Shown piece after piece: positions 26,023-35,570 of a DNA stretch of 64,000 bases. The number at the start of each line of letters is the position of its first letter. The stretch's first letter is position 1. Under the pieces are notes generated by a model. That model was not told the DNA's origin. It was given only the letters and a program-made list of their open reading frames with translations, and did not search any database. Position numbers and translations under genes: made by a program. The stretch is from Thermoleophilia bacterium (lineage in GTDB: Bacteria > Actinomycetota > Thermoleophilia > Gaiellales > Gaiellaceae): positions 32,131 through 96,130 of the forward strand of contig JAICSH010000002.1 of the NCBI GenBank assembly GCA_025936995.1, given 5' to 3'.

Positions 26023-27687
26023 ATGATCGCCCGGGCCTCACAGCTGTTCCTGCCGACCCTGCGCGAGCCACCCGCCGACGCAGAGGCGGCCTCGCACAAG
26101 CTCCTCGTGCGCGGCGGCTTCGTCCGCCAGGTCGGCACCGGCCTCTGGACCTACCTGCCCCTCGGCTGGAGGGTTCACCGCAAGATCGAGCAGATCGTCC
26201 GCGAGGAGATGGACGGGATCGGCGCGCAGGAGTTCCTCGCGCCGGTGTTGACGCCGGTCGAGCTGTGGGAGGCGACCGGCCGCGACAAGATCCCCGAGCT
26301 CTTCCACCTCAGCGATCGAACCGGCCGACGCTTCATCCTGCCGATCACGCACGAGGAGACCTTCACGTTCCACGCGCGCGAGATCCGCTCGTACAAGGAG
26401 CTCCCACAGCTCTGGTACCACTTCCAGACGAAGGACCGCGACGAGCCGCGTCCGCGCGGCGGCCTCCTGCGCGTCCGCGAGTTCATCATGAAGGACGCGT
26501 ACTCGTTCGACCGCGACGAGGAGAGCGCGTTCGTCTCCTTCGAGAAGAACCGCGCCGCCTACCACCGCATCTTCGAGCGCTGCGGGGTCGAGGCCCACGA
26601 GGTGCGGGCGGAGAGCGGGATCATGGGAGGCGAGCTCACGTTCGACTTCCTCGCACCGTCGGGCTCGGGCGAGAACACGCTCGTCCGCTGCGAGCGCGGT
26701 GACTACGCGGCCGACGCCGAGATCGCCCAGGGCGTCCCTCGCGCGCCCGAGCTTCCGGCGCCCCTCGCAGCACCGGAGGAGGTCGAGACGCCCGGAGTGG
26801 CGACCTGCGAGGCGCTGGCGACGTTCCTCGGCACCGACCTGGCCGCAACGTCGAAGGCGATGCCGGTGACAACGGACGACGGCCGCGTCGTGCTGGCGCT
26901 CATCCGCGGCGACGACCGGCTGTCGGAGTCGAAGCTGCTCTCCGCGCTGAAGATCGGCTCCCGTGCGTCCACCGACGACGAGATCCGCGCCGCCTTCGGC
27001 GCGTCGGGTGGCTCGCTCGGCCCGGTCGGGTACGAGGGCGAGGTGATCGCCGATCTGACGCTGCGGGAGGGACAGTTCGTCGCGGGTGCGAACCGGGACG
27101 GCTTCCACCTGCGCGGGGTCGAGGCAGGCCGCGACTACGAACCCGAGTTCGCCGACCTGCGCGAGCCGGTGGACGGCGACCGCTGCCCCGAGTGCGGCGG
27201 AGCGCTCACGTTCCAGACCGCGATCGAGGTGGGGCACATCTTCTACTTCGCCGACAAGTACAGCTCGGGGCTCGGCGCGACGTTTCTGGACGAGAACGGG
27301 CGGGAGAAGCCAATTCTTGGCGGGAGTTATGGAATCGGACCCGGACGCGTGCTCGCAGCCGTGATCGAGCAGAACCACGACGCGGACGGAATCGCGGCCT
27401 GGCCCGAGTCGATCGCGCCGTACCACGCGCACCTCGTGGTGCTGCCCGGGGCGGACGAGATCGCCGAGCAGGCCGCCGAGGCGCTGTCGGCAGCGGGCCG
27501 CGACGTCCTCCTCGACGACCGCGACCAGCGGGCGGGGGAGAAGTTCGCCGACGCGGACCTCATCGGGTGTCCGATCCGCGTCACCGCGGGGAAGAAGAGC
27601 CTCGAGGACGGGAAGGTCGACGTGCGGACCCGCGCAGACGGCGCGGAGAAACGCTTAGATGTGGCGGAGCTCGGCAAGGAGGTGTAG
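26023..27687 (+). CDS. proS: Proline--tRNA ligase
   Basis: FVRQVGTGLWTYLPLGWRVHRKIEQIVREEMDGIGAQEFLAPVLTPVELWEATGR...MKDAYSFDRDEES; internal YbaK-like insertion; GGSYGIGPGRVLAAVIEQ. Confidence 0.96.
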   Translation: MIARASQLFLPTLREPPADAEAASHKLLVRGGFVRQVGTGLWTYLPLGWRVHRKIEQIVREEMDGIGAQEFLAPVLTPVELWEATGRDKIPELFHLSDRTGRRFILPITHEETFTFHAREIRSYKELPQLWYHFQTKDRDEPRPRGGLLRVREFIMKDAYSFDRDEESAFVSFEKNRAAYHRIFERCGVEAHEVRAESGIMGGELTFDFLAPSGSGENTLVRCERGDYAADAEIAQGVPRAPELPAPLAAPEEVETPGVATCEALATFLGTDLAATSKAMPVTTDDGRVVLALIRGDDRLSESKLLSALKIGSRASTDDEIRAAFGASGGSLGPVGYEGEVIADLTLREGQFVAGANRDGFHLRGVEAGRDYEPEFADLREPVDGDRCPECGGALTFQTAIEVGHIFYFADKYSSGLGATFLDENGREKPILGGSYGIGPGRVLAAVIEQNHDADGIAAWPESIAPYHAHLVVLPGADEIAEQAAEALSAAGRDVLLDDRDQRAGEKFADADLIGCPIRVTAGKKSLEDGKVDVRTRADGAEKRLDVAELGKEV

Positions 27688-27693
27688 TTCGGG

Positions 27694-27999
27694 GTGGCAA
27701 AGCGGCGGCGGTTCAGCGAGGACGGGTTCGGCGAGACCGTGCAGCGCCTCATGGACGAGCAAGGCGTCACGTACCGGCAGCTCGCCGCCCGCACCGGACT
27801 CTCCGCCGGCTATCTCAACCACCTCGTCCACGGCAACCGGCCCGTTCCGTCGAACGACGTCGTCGGGACACTCGCGACGGCGCTCGAGGTCGAGCCGGAG
27901 CACTTCCGCGAGTTCCGCCTCCGGTTGATCACCGAGCGGCTCGAGGCGATGCCCGCGCTGATCGACCGGCTCTACCGGCAGCTCAACCGGCGCGCCTAG
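27694..27999 (+). CDS. XRE-family helix-turn-helix regulator
   Basis: VQRLMDEQGVTYRQLAARTGLSAGYLNHLVHGNRPVPSNDVVGTLATALEVEPEHF. Confidence 0.88.
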   Translation: MAKRRRFSEDGFGETVQRLMDEQGVTYRQLAARTGLSAGYLNHLVHGNRPVPSNDVVGTLATALEVEPEHFREFRLRLITERLEAMPALIDRLYRQLNRRA

Positions 28000-28799
28000 G
28001 CGAGCGCGTAGCGGAGGAAGAGGTGCGAGCCGTGGCTCCGCGCCGAGCGGAGGCGGCCGGCGATCCGGGTCTCCGGCAGCAGCTCGACACCCTCGACGAG
28101 GCCGAGGCGGGCGGTCGCTGCGCGGCCCGCGAGGACCGGCGAGACGGTGAGGAAGAGCTCGTCGACGAGCCGCGACGCGACGAGCGAGCCGAACATCGAC
28201 GGGCCGGCTTCCGTCAGCACGACGGAGAAGCCGCGCCCGCGCAGGAGCTCGAGCGCCGCCGCCAGATCGACGGTCTCGCCGTCGTTCACGGCCACGACCT
28301 CCGTTGCATCCGGAACCGAGGCGCGCAGGCCGGCCGCCGCGTCCACCGTCGTCAGGACGAGCGCTCCCGACTCGAGCACAGGATGCGCGGGATCGAGCGA
28401 GGCGCCGGTGGTGACGACGGCGACGAGCGGCTGCGCCGGGCGGCCGCGGCGGGCGCGCAGCTCCCCGAGCGCTTCCGCGGCCGGCGGATAGGCGCGGTCG
28501 ATGCGCCAGGTGCCTTTCGGCGAGGCGAGAAGGGTGCCCGCCCCGACGACGACCACGTCCGCGCACGCACGCAGGAGGGCGAGGACGAAGCGGTCGGCCT
28601 CGCTCTCGTCGCCGATGATCGCGTGGGAGCGCGGCACCCTCGGAATCGCCACGACGCCGTCGAGCGACTGGACGAAGTTCGCGACGACGCACGGCTCGTC
28701 GAGGCCGAGCGCACTTCCGTAGAGCGCCGCGAGCAGCTCCGGAACGTCCCACTGCGGCAGATCCGCGTCCTCGGAGAGGACGGTGAACGGGTCGATCAC
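27996..28799 (-). CDS. RibD C-terminal/dihydrofolate reductase-like pyrimidine reductase
   Basis: CVVANFVQSLDGVVAIPRVPRSHAIIGDESEADRFVLALLRACADVVVVGAGTLLA...GRGFSVVLTEAGPSMFGSLVASRLVDELFLTVSPVLAG. Confidence 0.87.
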   Translation of the reverse strand: MIDPFTVLSEDADLPQWDVPELLAALYGSALGLDEPCVVANFVQSLDGVVAIPRVPRSHAIIGDESEADRFVLALLRACADVVVVGAGTLLASPKGTWRIDRAYPPAAEALGELRARRGRPAQPLVAVVTTGASLDPAHPVLESGALVLTTVDAAAGLRASVPDATEVVAVNDGETVDLAAALELLRGRGFSVVLTEAGPSMFGSLVASRLVDELFLTVSPVLAGRAATARLGLVEGVELLPETRIAGRLRSARSHGSHLFLRYALA

Positions 28800-29419
28800 C
28801 GCGTCAGCGTAAGGAACTCCGAGCGGAGGGAGTCGTTCTCGTCGTACAGGCCGCGCCAGACCGTCGTGGCCGTGACCGACCCGTCCTCCTCGACGCCGCG
28901 CATCGCCGTGCACATGTGCGCCGCCTCGAGCCTCACCGCGACGCCGCGCGCCGCGGCGAGCTCCCGGAGCCCGTCGGCGATCTCCTCCGCGAGACGCTCC
29001 TGCACCGTGAAGCGCCGCGCGTAGAGCCGCACGAGCCGCGTGAGCTTCGAGATGCCGAGGATCTCGTCGCCCGAGACGTAGCCGACGTACGCGCGCCCGT
29101 GGAACGGCAGCGCGTGGTGCTCGCAGAGCGCGTAGAAGCCGATCGGGCCCTCCACGATCTGCGCGTGGCGTCCCTCGACCCCTTCCGGCCGCTCGGTCGG
29201 GAACAGCGTGCGGAGCTTCGCGTCGCCGTCGTAGCCGGCGGTCGCGTCGTAGAGCGCCCGGATGAAGCGGCGCGGCGTGTCCCGCGTTCCCGGAGTGTCG
29301 AGATCAAGCCCGAGCGCGCCGAGGATCTCGGCGGCGTGGTGCTCGAGGCGGGCGAAGTCGGCGGGCGCCAGGTCCCGCCCTTCTCCCTCGTGTGCCGGAA
29401 GCTCGAAGACGTTGCTCAT
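28796..29419 (-). CDS. folE: GTP cyclohydrolase I
   Basis: DTPGTRDTPRRFIRALYDATAGYDGD...GFYALCEHHALPFHGRAYVGYVSGDEILGISKLTRLVRLYARRFTVQERLAEEIADGL...MCTAMRGVE. Confidence 0.96.
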   Translation of the reverse strand: MSNVFELPAHEGEGRDLAPADFARLEHHAAEILGALGLDLDTPGTRDTPRRFIRALYDATAGYDGDAKLRTLFPTERPEGVEGRHAQIVEGPIGFYALCEHHALPFHGRAYVGYVSGDEILGISKLTRLVRLYARRFTVQERLAEEIADGLRELAAARGVAVRLEAAHMCTAMRGVEEDGSVTATTVWRGLYDENDSLRSEFLTLTR

Positions 29420-30171
29420 GCAATTTCCTCCTCACGGTGCGGCATGCGCCGTGGGAGGAGCGCGACGCCGATCGACACGATCTGGGCGAGCGCCAGCCAG
29501 GCGAACGCGAGTGGGTGTCCAAGTGCCATCAAGAGCCCGAACGCCGCAAGCTGCGTCGACATGCCGAGGTTGGCGAGAAGCGAGACCGCAGCTGAGCCCG
29601 TCAAGGCGGGCCGCCGTGCGACGAGCGACTCGGCGAGCCGGTCCTGCGGCGCGTACACGGCGCCGTAGATCCGCCGCAGGAACGCGGTCGCCTTTCCGTC
29701 GTCCTCCGGCTCCGGCTCTGCGACAGCGGCACGCGAGAGGCGCTCGGCGTTGAAGTTGAGGCTGAGTACCGACGTCACGGCGACGAACCCCGCCAGCGCG
29801 AGCGCCGGCTGGCCGGCGCTCCAGCCGAGCGCCGCGAAGAGCGCGGCGTTCACGACCAGGTCGACCTCGGAGTCGAGGTAGCGTCCGAACGCGCTCGTCC
29901 GGCCGGTGAGTCGCGCGAGCTGGCCGTCCGCGTTGTCGAGCAGCGTCTTGAGCTGGACGAGGAGGGCGGCGGCGAGCAGCGAGCCGCGTCCGAGCTCGAC
30001 GGCGGCGGCCATCCCTGCCGCTCCCGCTGCGACGACGACGAAGGGCGGCGGGACGCGAAGCCGCGCGAACGCGAGGACGAGCGGGTGCGCGAGCGGCCGG
30101 AAGACCGCTTCGCACACCAGTTCCGTCCCGCGCCGCGCCTTCCGCGAGCGGGCGAGGGAGCTAGACCGCAA
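29416..30171 (-). CDS. CDP-alcohol phosphatidyltransferase family protein
   Basis: LLDNADGQLARLTGRTSAFGRYLDSEVDLVVNAAL matches the CDP-alcohol motif; several TM segments. Confidence 0.85.
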   Translation of the reverse strand: MRSSSLARSRKARRGTELVCEAVFRPLAHPLVLAFARLRVPPPFVVVAAGAAGMAAAVELGRGSLLAAALLVQLKTLLDNADGQLARLTGRTSAFGRYLDSEVDLVVNAALFAALGWSAGQPALALAGFVAVTSVLSLNFNAERLSRAAVAEPEPEDDGKATAFLRRIYGAVYAPQDRLAESLVARRPALTGSAAVSLLANLGMSTQLAAFGLLMALGHPLAFAWLALAQIVSIGVALLPRRMPHREEEIA

Positions 30172-31300
30172 GAGCTCCCTCTCCGGCCCGGATCAGGTCG
30201 CGAGCCGCGTCGAGCTTGTCCCAGACGTTCCAGAGCAGGACGCCGCGCGGCCGGCCGTCGTCGACGTAGGTGACGACGCCCTTGCGGTTCGGCTCCTGCC
30301 AGTCCTCGACGGTCTCGAGCCGCGAGTCCACGAGCCCGACCGCTTCGTAGCCGAGGTCGAAGAGATCGGAGTAGAAGAACGGAAGGTGGTCGTACGGCTT
30401 GTCCGCGCCGGCCATGTTCGCGCCGACTGCGTGGCCGTGGCTGTTCGCGTGATCCTCGTGCTCGATGCGGAGCAAGATCCCGAGCGCGAGCACCGGGAAG
30501 CGCGCCACGTCGCCGGCCGCGAAGACGTCGTCGTGGCCCGGCACGCGCCCGTACTCGTCCACGACGATGCCGTCGTTCACCTCGAGTCCGGCCGCCTCGG
30601 CCAGCTCGGTGTCGGCGACGACGCCGAGCCCGGCGACGACGGCATCGGCTTCGAGCTTCTGGCCCGACTGGGTCTCGACGCGATTCGCCGAGGCCGCGGA
30701 GACCATCTCGCCCGCGAGCACCTCGACGCCCTTCTCGCGGTAGTAGTCAGTGACGGAGGCGGACAGCCCGGCGGGGAAGAGCCGATGGCCGATCCCCGGC
30801 TCGGGGAAGAGCATCGTGACGCGGCAGCCGACCCCGACGAGCCCGGCCGCGATCTCCGAGCCGACGAAGCCGCCCCCGATCACGGCGATGTGAGCGCCCT
30901 CCTTGGCGGCCGCGCGCACGTGCCGGTAGTCGTCGAGCGTCCGGTACCAGATCACGCCGTCGGCCCCGGGAACCTGACGCGGCTTGGCGCCGGTGGCGAG
31001 CAGGAGCTTCTCCCAGGAGTACTCCTCGGCGGCGTCGTCCGTCGCGGTGTGCGCGGCGAGGTCGACCGAGACGATGCGGCGTCCCGTGACGAGCTCGGCG
31101 CCCTCCGCGGGCTCGCGCCACAGCTTTTCCTCCGGGGCGCCCTGCCACAGCCCCTTCGTGAGCAGCGGCCGCTTGTACGGCGGATGCGGGTCGGCGCCGA
31201 TCATGGTGATCGAGCCCTCGGAGTCGTGCTCGCGGATGCCTTTCGCCGCCATGTCGCCGGTCATCCCGGCGCCGACGATGAGGTACTTGGTCGTGTGCAT
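30161..31300 (-). CDS. FAD-dependent pyridine nucleotide-disulfide oxidoreductase
   Basis: KYLIVGAGMTGDMAAKGIREHDSEGSITMIGADPHPPYKRPLLTKGLW...IAVIGGGFVGSEIAAGL...GRVPGHDDVFAAGDVARFP. Confidence 0.92.
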   Translation of the reverse strand: MHTTKYLIVGAGMTGDMAAKGIREHDSEGSITMIGADPHPPYKRPLLTKGLWQGAPEEKLWREPAEGAELVTGRRIVSVDLAAHTATDDAAEEYSWEKLLLATGAKPRQVPGADGVIWYRTLDDYRHVRAAAKEGAHIAVIGGGFVGSEIAAGLVGVGCRVTMLFPEPGIGHRLFPAGLSASVTDYYREKGVEVLAGEMVSAASANRVETQSGQKLEADAVVAGLGVVADTELAEAAGLEVNDGIVVDEYGRVPGHDDVFAAGDVARFPVLALGILLRIEHEDHANSHGHAVGANMAGADKPYDHLPFFYSDLFDLGYEAVGLVDSRLETVEDWQEPNRKGVVTYVDDGRPRGVLLWNVWDKLDAARDLIRAGEGALAV

Positions 31301-31315
31301 CGCTTGGCCCTCGTT

Positions 31316-31549
31316 TCAGGAGACGGAATCGAGCTCGAGCAACGCGCGCAGGCTCTCGTGCTCCTCCGCGCAGGCGGGACAGCCGACGAGATGGGAACGC
31401 ATACCCGGCACGTGCTCGTCGGCAGGCTCCCCGGCGAGCTCGAGCTCCACGTAGCGGTTGAGCTGCGTGAAGCACTCGTCGCAGTCGAGCTCCCGCTCGC
31501 CGGGTCCGAGCAGGCGGAGAAGAGTGGGGTCGAGGTCGCGTCCGGTCAT
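31316..31549 (-). CDS. Zinc-finger anti-sigma factor (ZAS-like)
   Basis: DCDECFTQLNRYVELELAG...MRSHLVGCPACAEEHESLRALLEL: Hx3Cx2C; immediately downstream of an ECF sigma gene. Confidence 0.8.
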   Translation of the reverse strand: MTGRDLDPTLLRLLGPGERELDCDECFTQLNRYVELELAGEPADEHVPGMRSHLVGCPACAEEHESLRALLELDSVS

Positions 31550-32196
31550 TCGATCGCCTCCGAATATCCCGCCTCGGCGACATGGCTTCGCAGCCGCCGA
31601 CGTGCGTCGTGGAGCATCTTGTAGAGCGCGTTCCGGTTCGAGCCGAGCCGTTCCGCGAGGACGTCGATCGGGACGCCTTCGAGCACGACTGCGACGAGAA
31701 CCTGCCGCTGTCGCGGAGTGAGGGCCGTCCGGATGCCGTCGCGAACGACCTCGAGCAGCGCGGCGCTCTCGGCGTCGTCCGCCGGTCCGGGTCCGGCGTG
31801 CGCGAGGCTCTCCCAGTGCTCCGGCTCGAGTGTCACCTCGCGGTCGCGCCAGGCGCGGCGGCGCACCTTCACGGCGGCCTCGAGCAGCGCGAACTTGTAC
31901 GCCCACGTCCGGAAGCTGCTCTCACCGCGGAAGTCGCCGAGGCGCCTCAGCACCGACACGGCGGCATCGTCCGCAGCCTCCTGCGCGAGCTCGTCCAGCT
32001 CGACCGCCGAGAGCTGGGGGAGGGCGCCGCTCCGCCGGAACACCTCGAAGCGCGCGGCCCGGAGGAGAATCCCGTGGAGCCGGGCGACTGCCTCTTCACG
32101 CCGAGGGCCCTGGGCATCCAGGTCGAGATGCCATTCCTCCAGGCCCGGGGCAGCTGCGAGCGCGCTCATGTCAGGATTAGTGTCCGCCGGCGGCAC
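31546..32196 (-). CDS. ECF RNA polymerase sigma factor
   Basis: ELAQEAADDAAVSVLRRLGDFRGESSFRTWAYKFALLEAAVKVRRR...ALTPRQRQVLVAVVLEGVPIDVLAERLGSNRNALYKMLHDARRRL. Confidence 0.9.
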   Translation of the reverse strand: MPPADTNPDMSALAAAPGLEEWHLDLDAQGPRREEAVARLHGILLRAARFEVFRRSGALPQLSAVELDELAQEAADDAAVSVLRRLGDFRGESSFRTWAYKFALLEAAVKVRRRAWRDREVTLEPEHWESLAHAGPGPADDAESAALLEVVRDGIRTALTPRQRQVLVAVVLEGVPIDVLAERLGSNRNALYKMLHDARRRLRSHVAEAGYSEAIE

Positions 32197-32226
32197 GGTC
32201 TTACCTTCTTCCGGTGAGGCCGCGCG

Positions 32227-32466
32227 CTAGGCGCCGGCGAGGGTGGAGGTCCGCTCTGCCATCTCGCGGTCCTTCTCGGTGACTCCGCCTTCCGAGTGCG
32301 TCGTCCACCGGACGGTGACACGCCGGTAGCGGATGTCGATGTCGGGGTGGTGGTTCTCGCTCTCGGCAAGCTCGGCGAGGCGGTCGACGAACTCGATCGC
32401 AGCCGGGAAGGTCGGGAGCTCGAACTCCCGGACGAGCGCGTCGTCCTGCTCCTGCCAGCCTTCCAC
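32227..32466 (-). CDS. 4a-hydroxytetrahydrobiopterin dehydratase (PCD/DCoH)
   Basis: REFELPTFPAAIEFVDRLAELAESENHHPDIDIRYRRVTVRWTTHSEGGVTEKDREMA. Confidence 0.93.
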   Translation of the reverse strand: MEGWQEQDDALVREFELPTFPAAIEFVDRLAELAESENHHPDIDIRYRRVTVRWTTHSEGGVTEKDREMAERTSTLAGA

Positions 32467-32527
32467 CGCAGGAATATGCCGGATTCGGGACGTGCGACGC
32501 CGGTTCGTACGTAGAAAACTGCGAGGA

Positions 32528-33052
32528 GTGCGTGAACCGAGTGACCGGGATCTCGTACGGAGGGCGCGACGCGGCGACCGGGAAGCCGCCGCAGCGCTCT
32601 TCAGGCGCTACTGGCGCGACGCCTGGCGGGCGGCCTACGCCATCACGGGGCGCCGCTCGCTCGCGGACGACGTCGCCGCCGACGGATTCGAGCGCGCGTT
32701 CGCCGCTCTCGGCCGCTTCGACGAGCGCCGTCCGTTCGGGCCGTGGCTGCACCGGATCGTCGCGAACCGCGCTTTGGACGTGCTGCGCGCCGAGCGACGC
32801 CTCTCCGACGAGGAGCTGCCCGAGAGGCCGGACGTCTCCCCCGTGCACGCGCTCGGCGACCGGAGCCTGCTGTCGGCGGTGGCGGGCCTCTCGCTGGAGC
32901 GACGCGTCGTCGTCGTCCTGCGCTACGGGGTCGGGATGACGCCGAAGCAGATCGCGGGCGCGCTCGACCTGCCCGTCGGCACCGTCAACTCTCGCCTCGC
33001 ACGCGGCCTCGAGCAGCTGCGCGAGTCCGTGGAGGTCGAGCATGTCGAGTGA
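32528..33052 (+). CDS. ECF RNA polymerase sigma factor
   Basis: SDRDLVRRARRGDREAAAALFRRYWRDAWRAAYAITGRRSLADDVAADGFERAFAAL...RVVVVLRYGVGMTPKQIAGALDLPVGTVNSRLARGLEQL. Confidence 0.93.
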   Translation: MREPSDRDLVRRARRGDREAAAALFRRYWRDAWRAAYAITGRRSLADDVAADGFERAFAALGRFDERRPFGPWLHRIVANRALDVLRAERRLSDEELPERPDVSPVHALGDRSLLSAVAGLSLERRVVVVLRYGVGMTPKQIAGALDLPVGTVNSRLARGLEQLRESVEVEHVE

Positions 33053-34151
33053 GCTCGAGCGCCGGCTCGGGGGGATGCTCGCCGAGGCGCCGGAACCTGA
33101 GCGGGGAGCGGGGGAGGAGGCGCTGCGTCGGGCTTTGCGCGCGCTTCACCCGTCAGCTTCGCCGCATCGTGGTCTTCGGACCGCCGTCCTCGTCTTCGCG
33201 GCGGCCGTCGTCCTGCTCGCGATCGCGGCCGGCTCGCTCGCCGCCGCGGGTGCGCTCCATGTGAGTTTCGGGGCGAAGGCGAAGCACCGTCCGCCGGCGA
33301 CCACCGAGCTCACGCTGCCGGACCGGGCGAACGGCATCGCGGCGATCGTCGACGGCCGGCTGTCCGTGGTGGTCAAGGGCGGGTTCCGGCTGCAGGGGCA
33401 GGAGGCCACGGCGGTTGCGCTCTCGCCGCATGCGCTGTACATCGCGGCCGGGATCGGCCGGTCGCTCGTCGCGATGGCGCCAGACGGGCGCCGAGCCTGG
33501 TCCCACCCGGCCGGCGGAAAGGTCGTCGCGGCGTCCTGGGCGCCGGACGGGCTCGAAATCTCATACGTCGTCAGGCACGGCCGGCGCCTCGAGCTCCATC
33601 TGATCTACGGGAACGGGAGGAAGGACACGACGATCGACCGCTCGGTGCGCGCGGTCCGTCCCTCGTGGCGCGCCGATTCGCTCGCCTTCGCCTACGTCGC
33701 TGCCGGCGGGAAGGCCATCGTCTACGACGTCGGGCACACGTCACGCCGCGTCGTCGCCTCGCGCGCTGCCGGGGATGTGCGCCACGTCGCCTTCGCGCCT
33801 GGCGGAAAGCTGCTCGCTCTCGCTACGAGCACCGCGGTAGGCATCGTGAGACCCGGCTTGAACGAGCTCGCCGACCGCGGCCGCATCGGCGGGATCGGCT
33901 GGACCGGCCGCTGGCTGGCGGTAGTCCACGAGGGCTCCCATCCGGTGGTCTTGCTGACCGCAAGCCCGCAGCTCGGCAAGCTCCGCCCCGGCGGGACGAT
34001 CGACGTCCTCGGGGCCGAGGGCCACGGAATCGCCCTGGCGGTCTCGACCTCGGATGCCACCCGCGTTCTTGCCGCGGCCTCCGGGGACAAGCTTCGCACG
34101 GTCATGCGGCTCCCCCCGCACACGTCCGTCCGCGACCTCCAGCTGGGCTAG
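33042..34151 (+). CDS. Membrane-anchored protein with predicted beta-propeller ectodomain (candidate anti-sigma partner)
   Basis: Cytoplasmic N-terminus, TM LRTAVLVFAAAVVLLAIAAGSLAAAGAL, then WD40-like repeats; overlaps the ECF sigma gene. Confidence 0.65.
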   Translation: MSSELERRLGGMLAEAPEPERGAGEEALRRALRALHPSASPHRGLRTAVLVFAAAVVLLAIAAGSLAAAGALHVSFGAKAKHRPPATTELTLPDRANGIAAIVDGRLSVVVKGGFRLQGQEATAVALSPHALYIAAGIGRSLVAMAPDGRRAWSHPAGGKVVAASWAPDGLEISYVVRHGRRLELHLIYGNGRKDTTIDRSVRAVRPSWRADSLAFAYVAAGGKAIVYDVGHTSRRVVASRAAGDVRHVAFAPGGKLLALATSTAVGIVRPGLNELADRGRIGGIGWTGRWLAVVHEGSHPVVLLTASPQLGKLRPGGTIDVLGAEGHGIALAVSTSDATRVLAAASGDKLRTVMRLPPHTSVRDLQLG

Positions 34152-35113
34152 CCCGGCCAGACGGAGATCGTGACGTAGCGCGCGGCCCGGGCGACCTTCG
34201 TCGTCCAGAGCCGGTGAAGATCCCGGACTCGGAGCTCGGTTACCTGTCCGGTGAAGAGCGACGTCGTCACGACGAAGCCGCCGTACGTCGCGAGGTTGAA
34301 GGAGCCGTAGGGCACGCCCGCGACGCGCGGCGCCTGCGACGGGCTGCGCCGGGAGAACGCCTCGAGCGAGGACCCGTAGCCACTGGAGACGAGCGCCGTG
34401 CCGCCCGAGAAGACGGCGTGCTGCGGCCCCCGCCCGGCTCCGGCGGTCCAGAGCAGCTTCCCGCCCACGGAGTAGTCCGACACGTCAGACGTCGACGCCG
34501 ACGTCACGAGGACCTCGCGGCCGGTCCGGGCGAAGCTCATGTCGTGCGCGGTCACGCGGGGGTCGAACCGCCCGACCACGCGCGGCTCGCGTGGATTCGC
34601 GGCGTCGAGACGGACGATCGTGGTCGCCGTCTCGCCGAGGGCCACCCAGATCCGGCGGCCGTCGGGGCTGATCGCAAGATGGTGCGCGCCGAGGCCGACG
34701 AAGACGCGCTCGACGATCCGGCGCTGTGAAAGTTCGATGACCGACAGGTCGCCCGTGCGCTCGTCTGTGACGTAGGCGAACTGTCCGCCGGGGGCGATCG
34801 CGGCCACCTTCGGGGCGCGGAACGAGTGGAAGGTCTTGACCGGCCGCAGCGTGTGCCAGGCGAGCAGGGTCACCGTTCCCGTCGTGCTCACGACGACGGC
34901 CGGGCCGTGACGCGGCGCGGCGATCATGAGCGGACTCGCGAGGTGGACCCGTCTCAGCACGTGTCCGCCGTGCGGCCCTAGCGAGAGCGCGAAAACCTCG
35001 TTCGCGGTCTCGGCGGTCACGAGCGCAACAGGTTGCCCTGGTGACGTCGCGGCGACCGAGGAGGGCATTAGCAGCGCGGCAAGGAGAGGCGTGAGGGCGA
35101 GAAGCCTGCGCAT
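34148..35113 (-). CDS. Secreted YncE-like beta-propeller protein
   Basis: Signal peptide MRRLLALTPLLAALLMPSSVAA; GGQFAYVTDERTGDLSVIELSQRRIVERVFVGLGAHHLAISPDGRRIWVALGE. Confidence 0.78.
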   Translation of the reverse strand: MRRLLALTPLLAALLMPSSVAATSPGQPVALVTAETANEVFALSLGPHGGHVLRRVHLASPLMIAAPRHGPAVVVSTTGTVTLLAWHTLRPVKTFHSFRAPKVAAIAPGGQFAYVTDERTGDLSVIELSQRRIVERVFVGLGAHHLAISPDGRRIWVALGETATTIVRLDAANPREPRVVGRFDPRVTAHDMSFARTGREVLVTSASTSDVSDYSVGGKLLWTAGAGRGPQHAVFSGGTALVSSGYGSSLEAFSRRSPSQAPRVAGVPYGSFNLATYGGFVVTTSLFTGQVTELRVRDLHRLWTTKVARAARYVTISVWPG

Positions 35114-35173
35114 GCCACCGATACGCGCGTCCGGTGCCGAGCGGTCCCGGGTGAGCTACGGTTGTGCTCGCTG

Positions 35174-35248
35174 CGGGGCGTGGCGCAGCCTGGTTAGCGC
35201 GTTGGTCTGGGGGACCAAAGGTCGCGAGTTCGAATCTCGCCGCCCCGA
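35174..35248 (+). tRNA. tRNA-Pro (GGG)
   Basis: Acceptor CGGGGCG/CGCCCCG, anticodon stem TTGGT-CTGGGGG-ACCAA, T-arm GCGAG-TTCGAAT-CTCGC; TACGGT -10 candidate at 35157. Confidence 0.95.
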
Positions 35249-35257
35249 CTCAGAGAC

Positions 35258-35536
35258 TCAGCCTGCGGCTTGTCGCGCGGCCTCGACGACCTGGTCGAGC
35301 CACGGGCCGATTGCGAGGTCGTTTCGGTCGTCCGCGCCCAGCTCCCCGACCACCCAGCCGTCCACCCCGTAGTTCTCCGTCGCCTCCCGCACCGGCATGA
35401 CGAAGATGCCGCGTCCGCGGCCGTGCATCTCCATCAGGAGGTCGCGGATAAGGAGGAACGTGCGCTCCTCCTCCGGCGTCGACCACGATCCGCCGTTCTC
35501 GTCGTCCGACTCGTGCGTGTGATGGTGCTCGTCCAC
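35258..35536 (-). CDS. Conserved hypothetical protein
   Basis: VDEHHHTHESDDENGGSWSTPEEERTFLLIRDLLMEMHGRGRGIFVMPVREATENYGVDGWVVGELGADDRNDLAIGPWLDQVVEAARQA; coordinates approximate at the start. Confidence 0.55.
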   Translation of the reverse strand: MDEHHHTHESDDENGGSWSTPEEERTFLLIRDLLMEMHGRGRGIFVMPVREATENYGVDGWVVGELGADDRNDLAIGPWLDQVVEAARQAAG

Positions 35537-35570
35537 TCGGTGGCCTCCTCCGCTGGCAGTGACGGGGAAC

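Noticed and set aside
34926-35372. 148 aa ORF spanning the tRNA-Pro
   Set aside because: Overlaps the tRNA gene and lacks any conserved signature.
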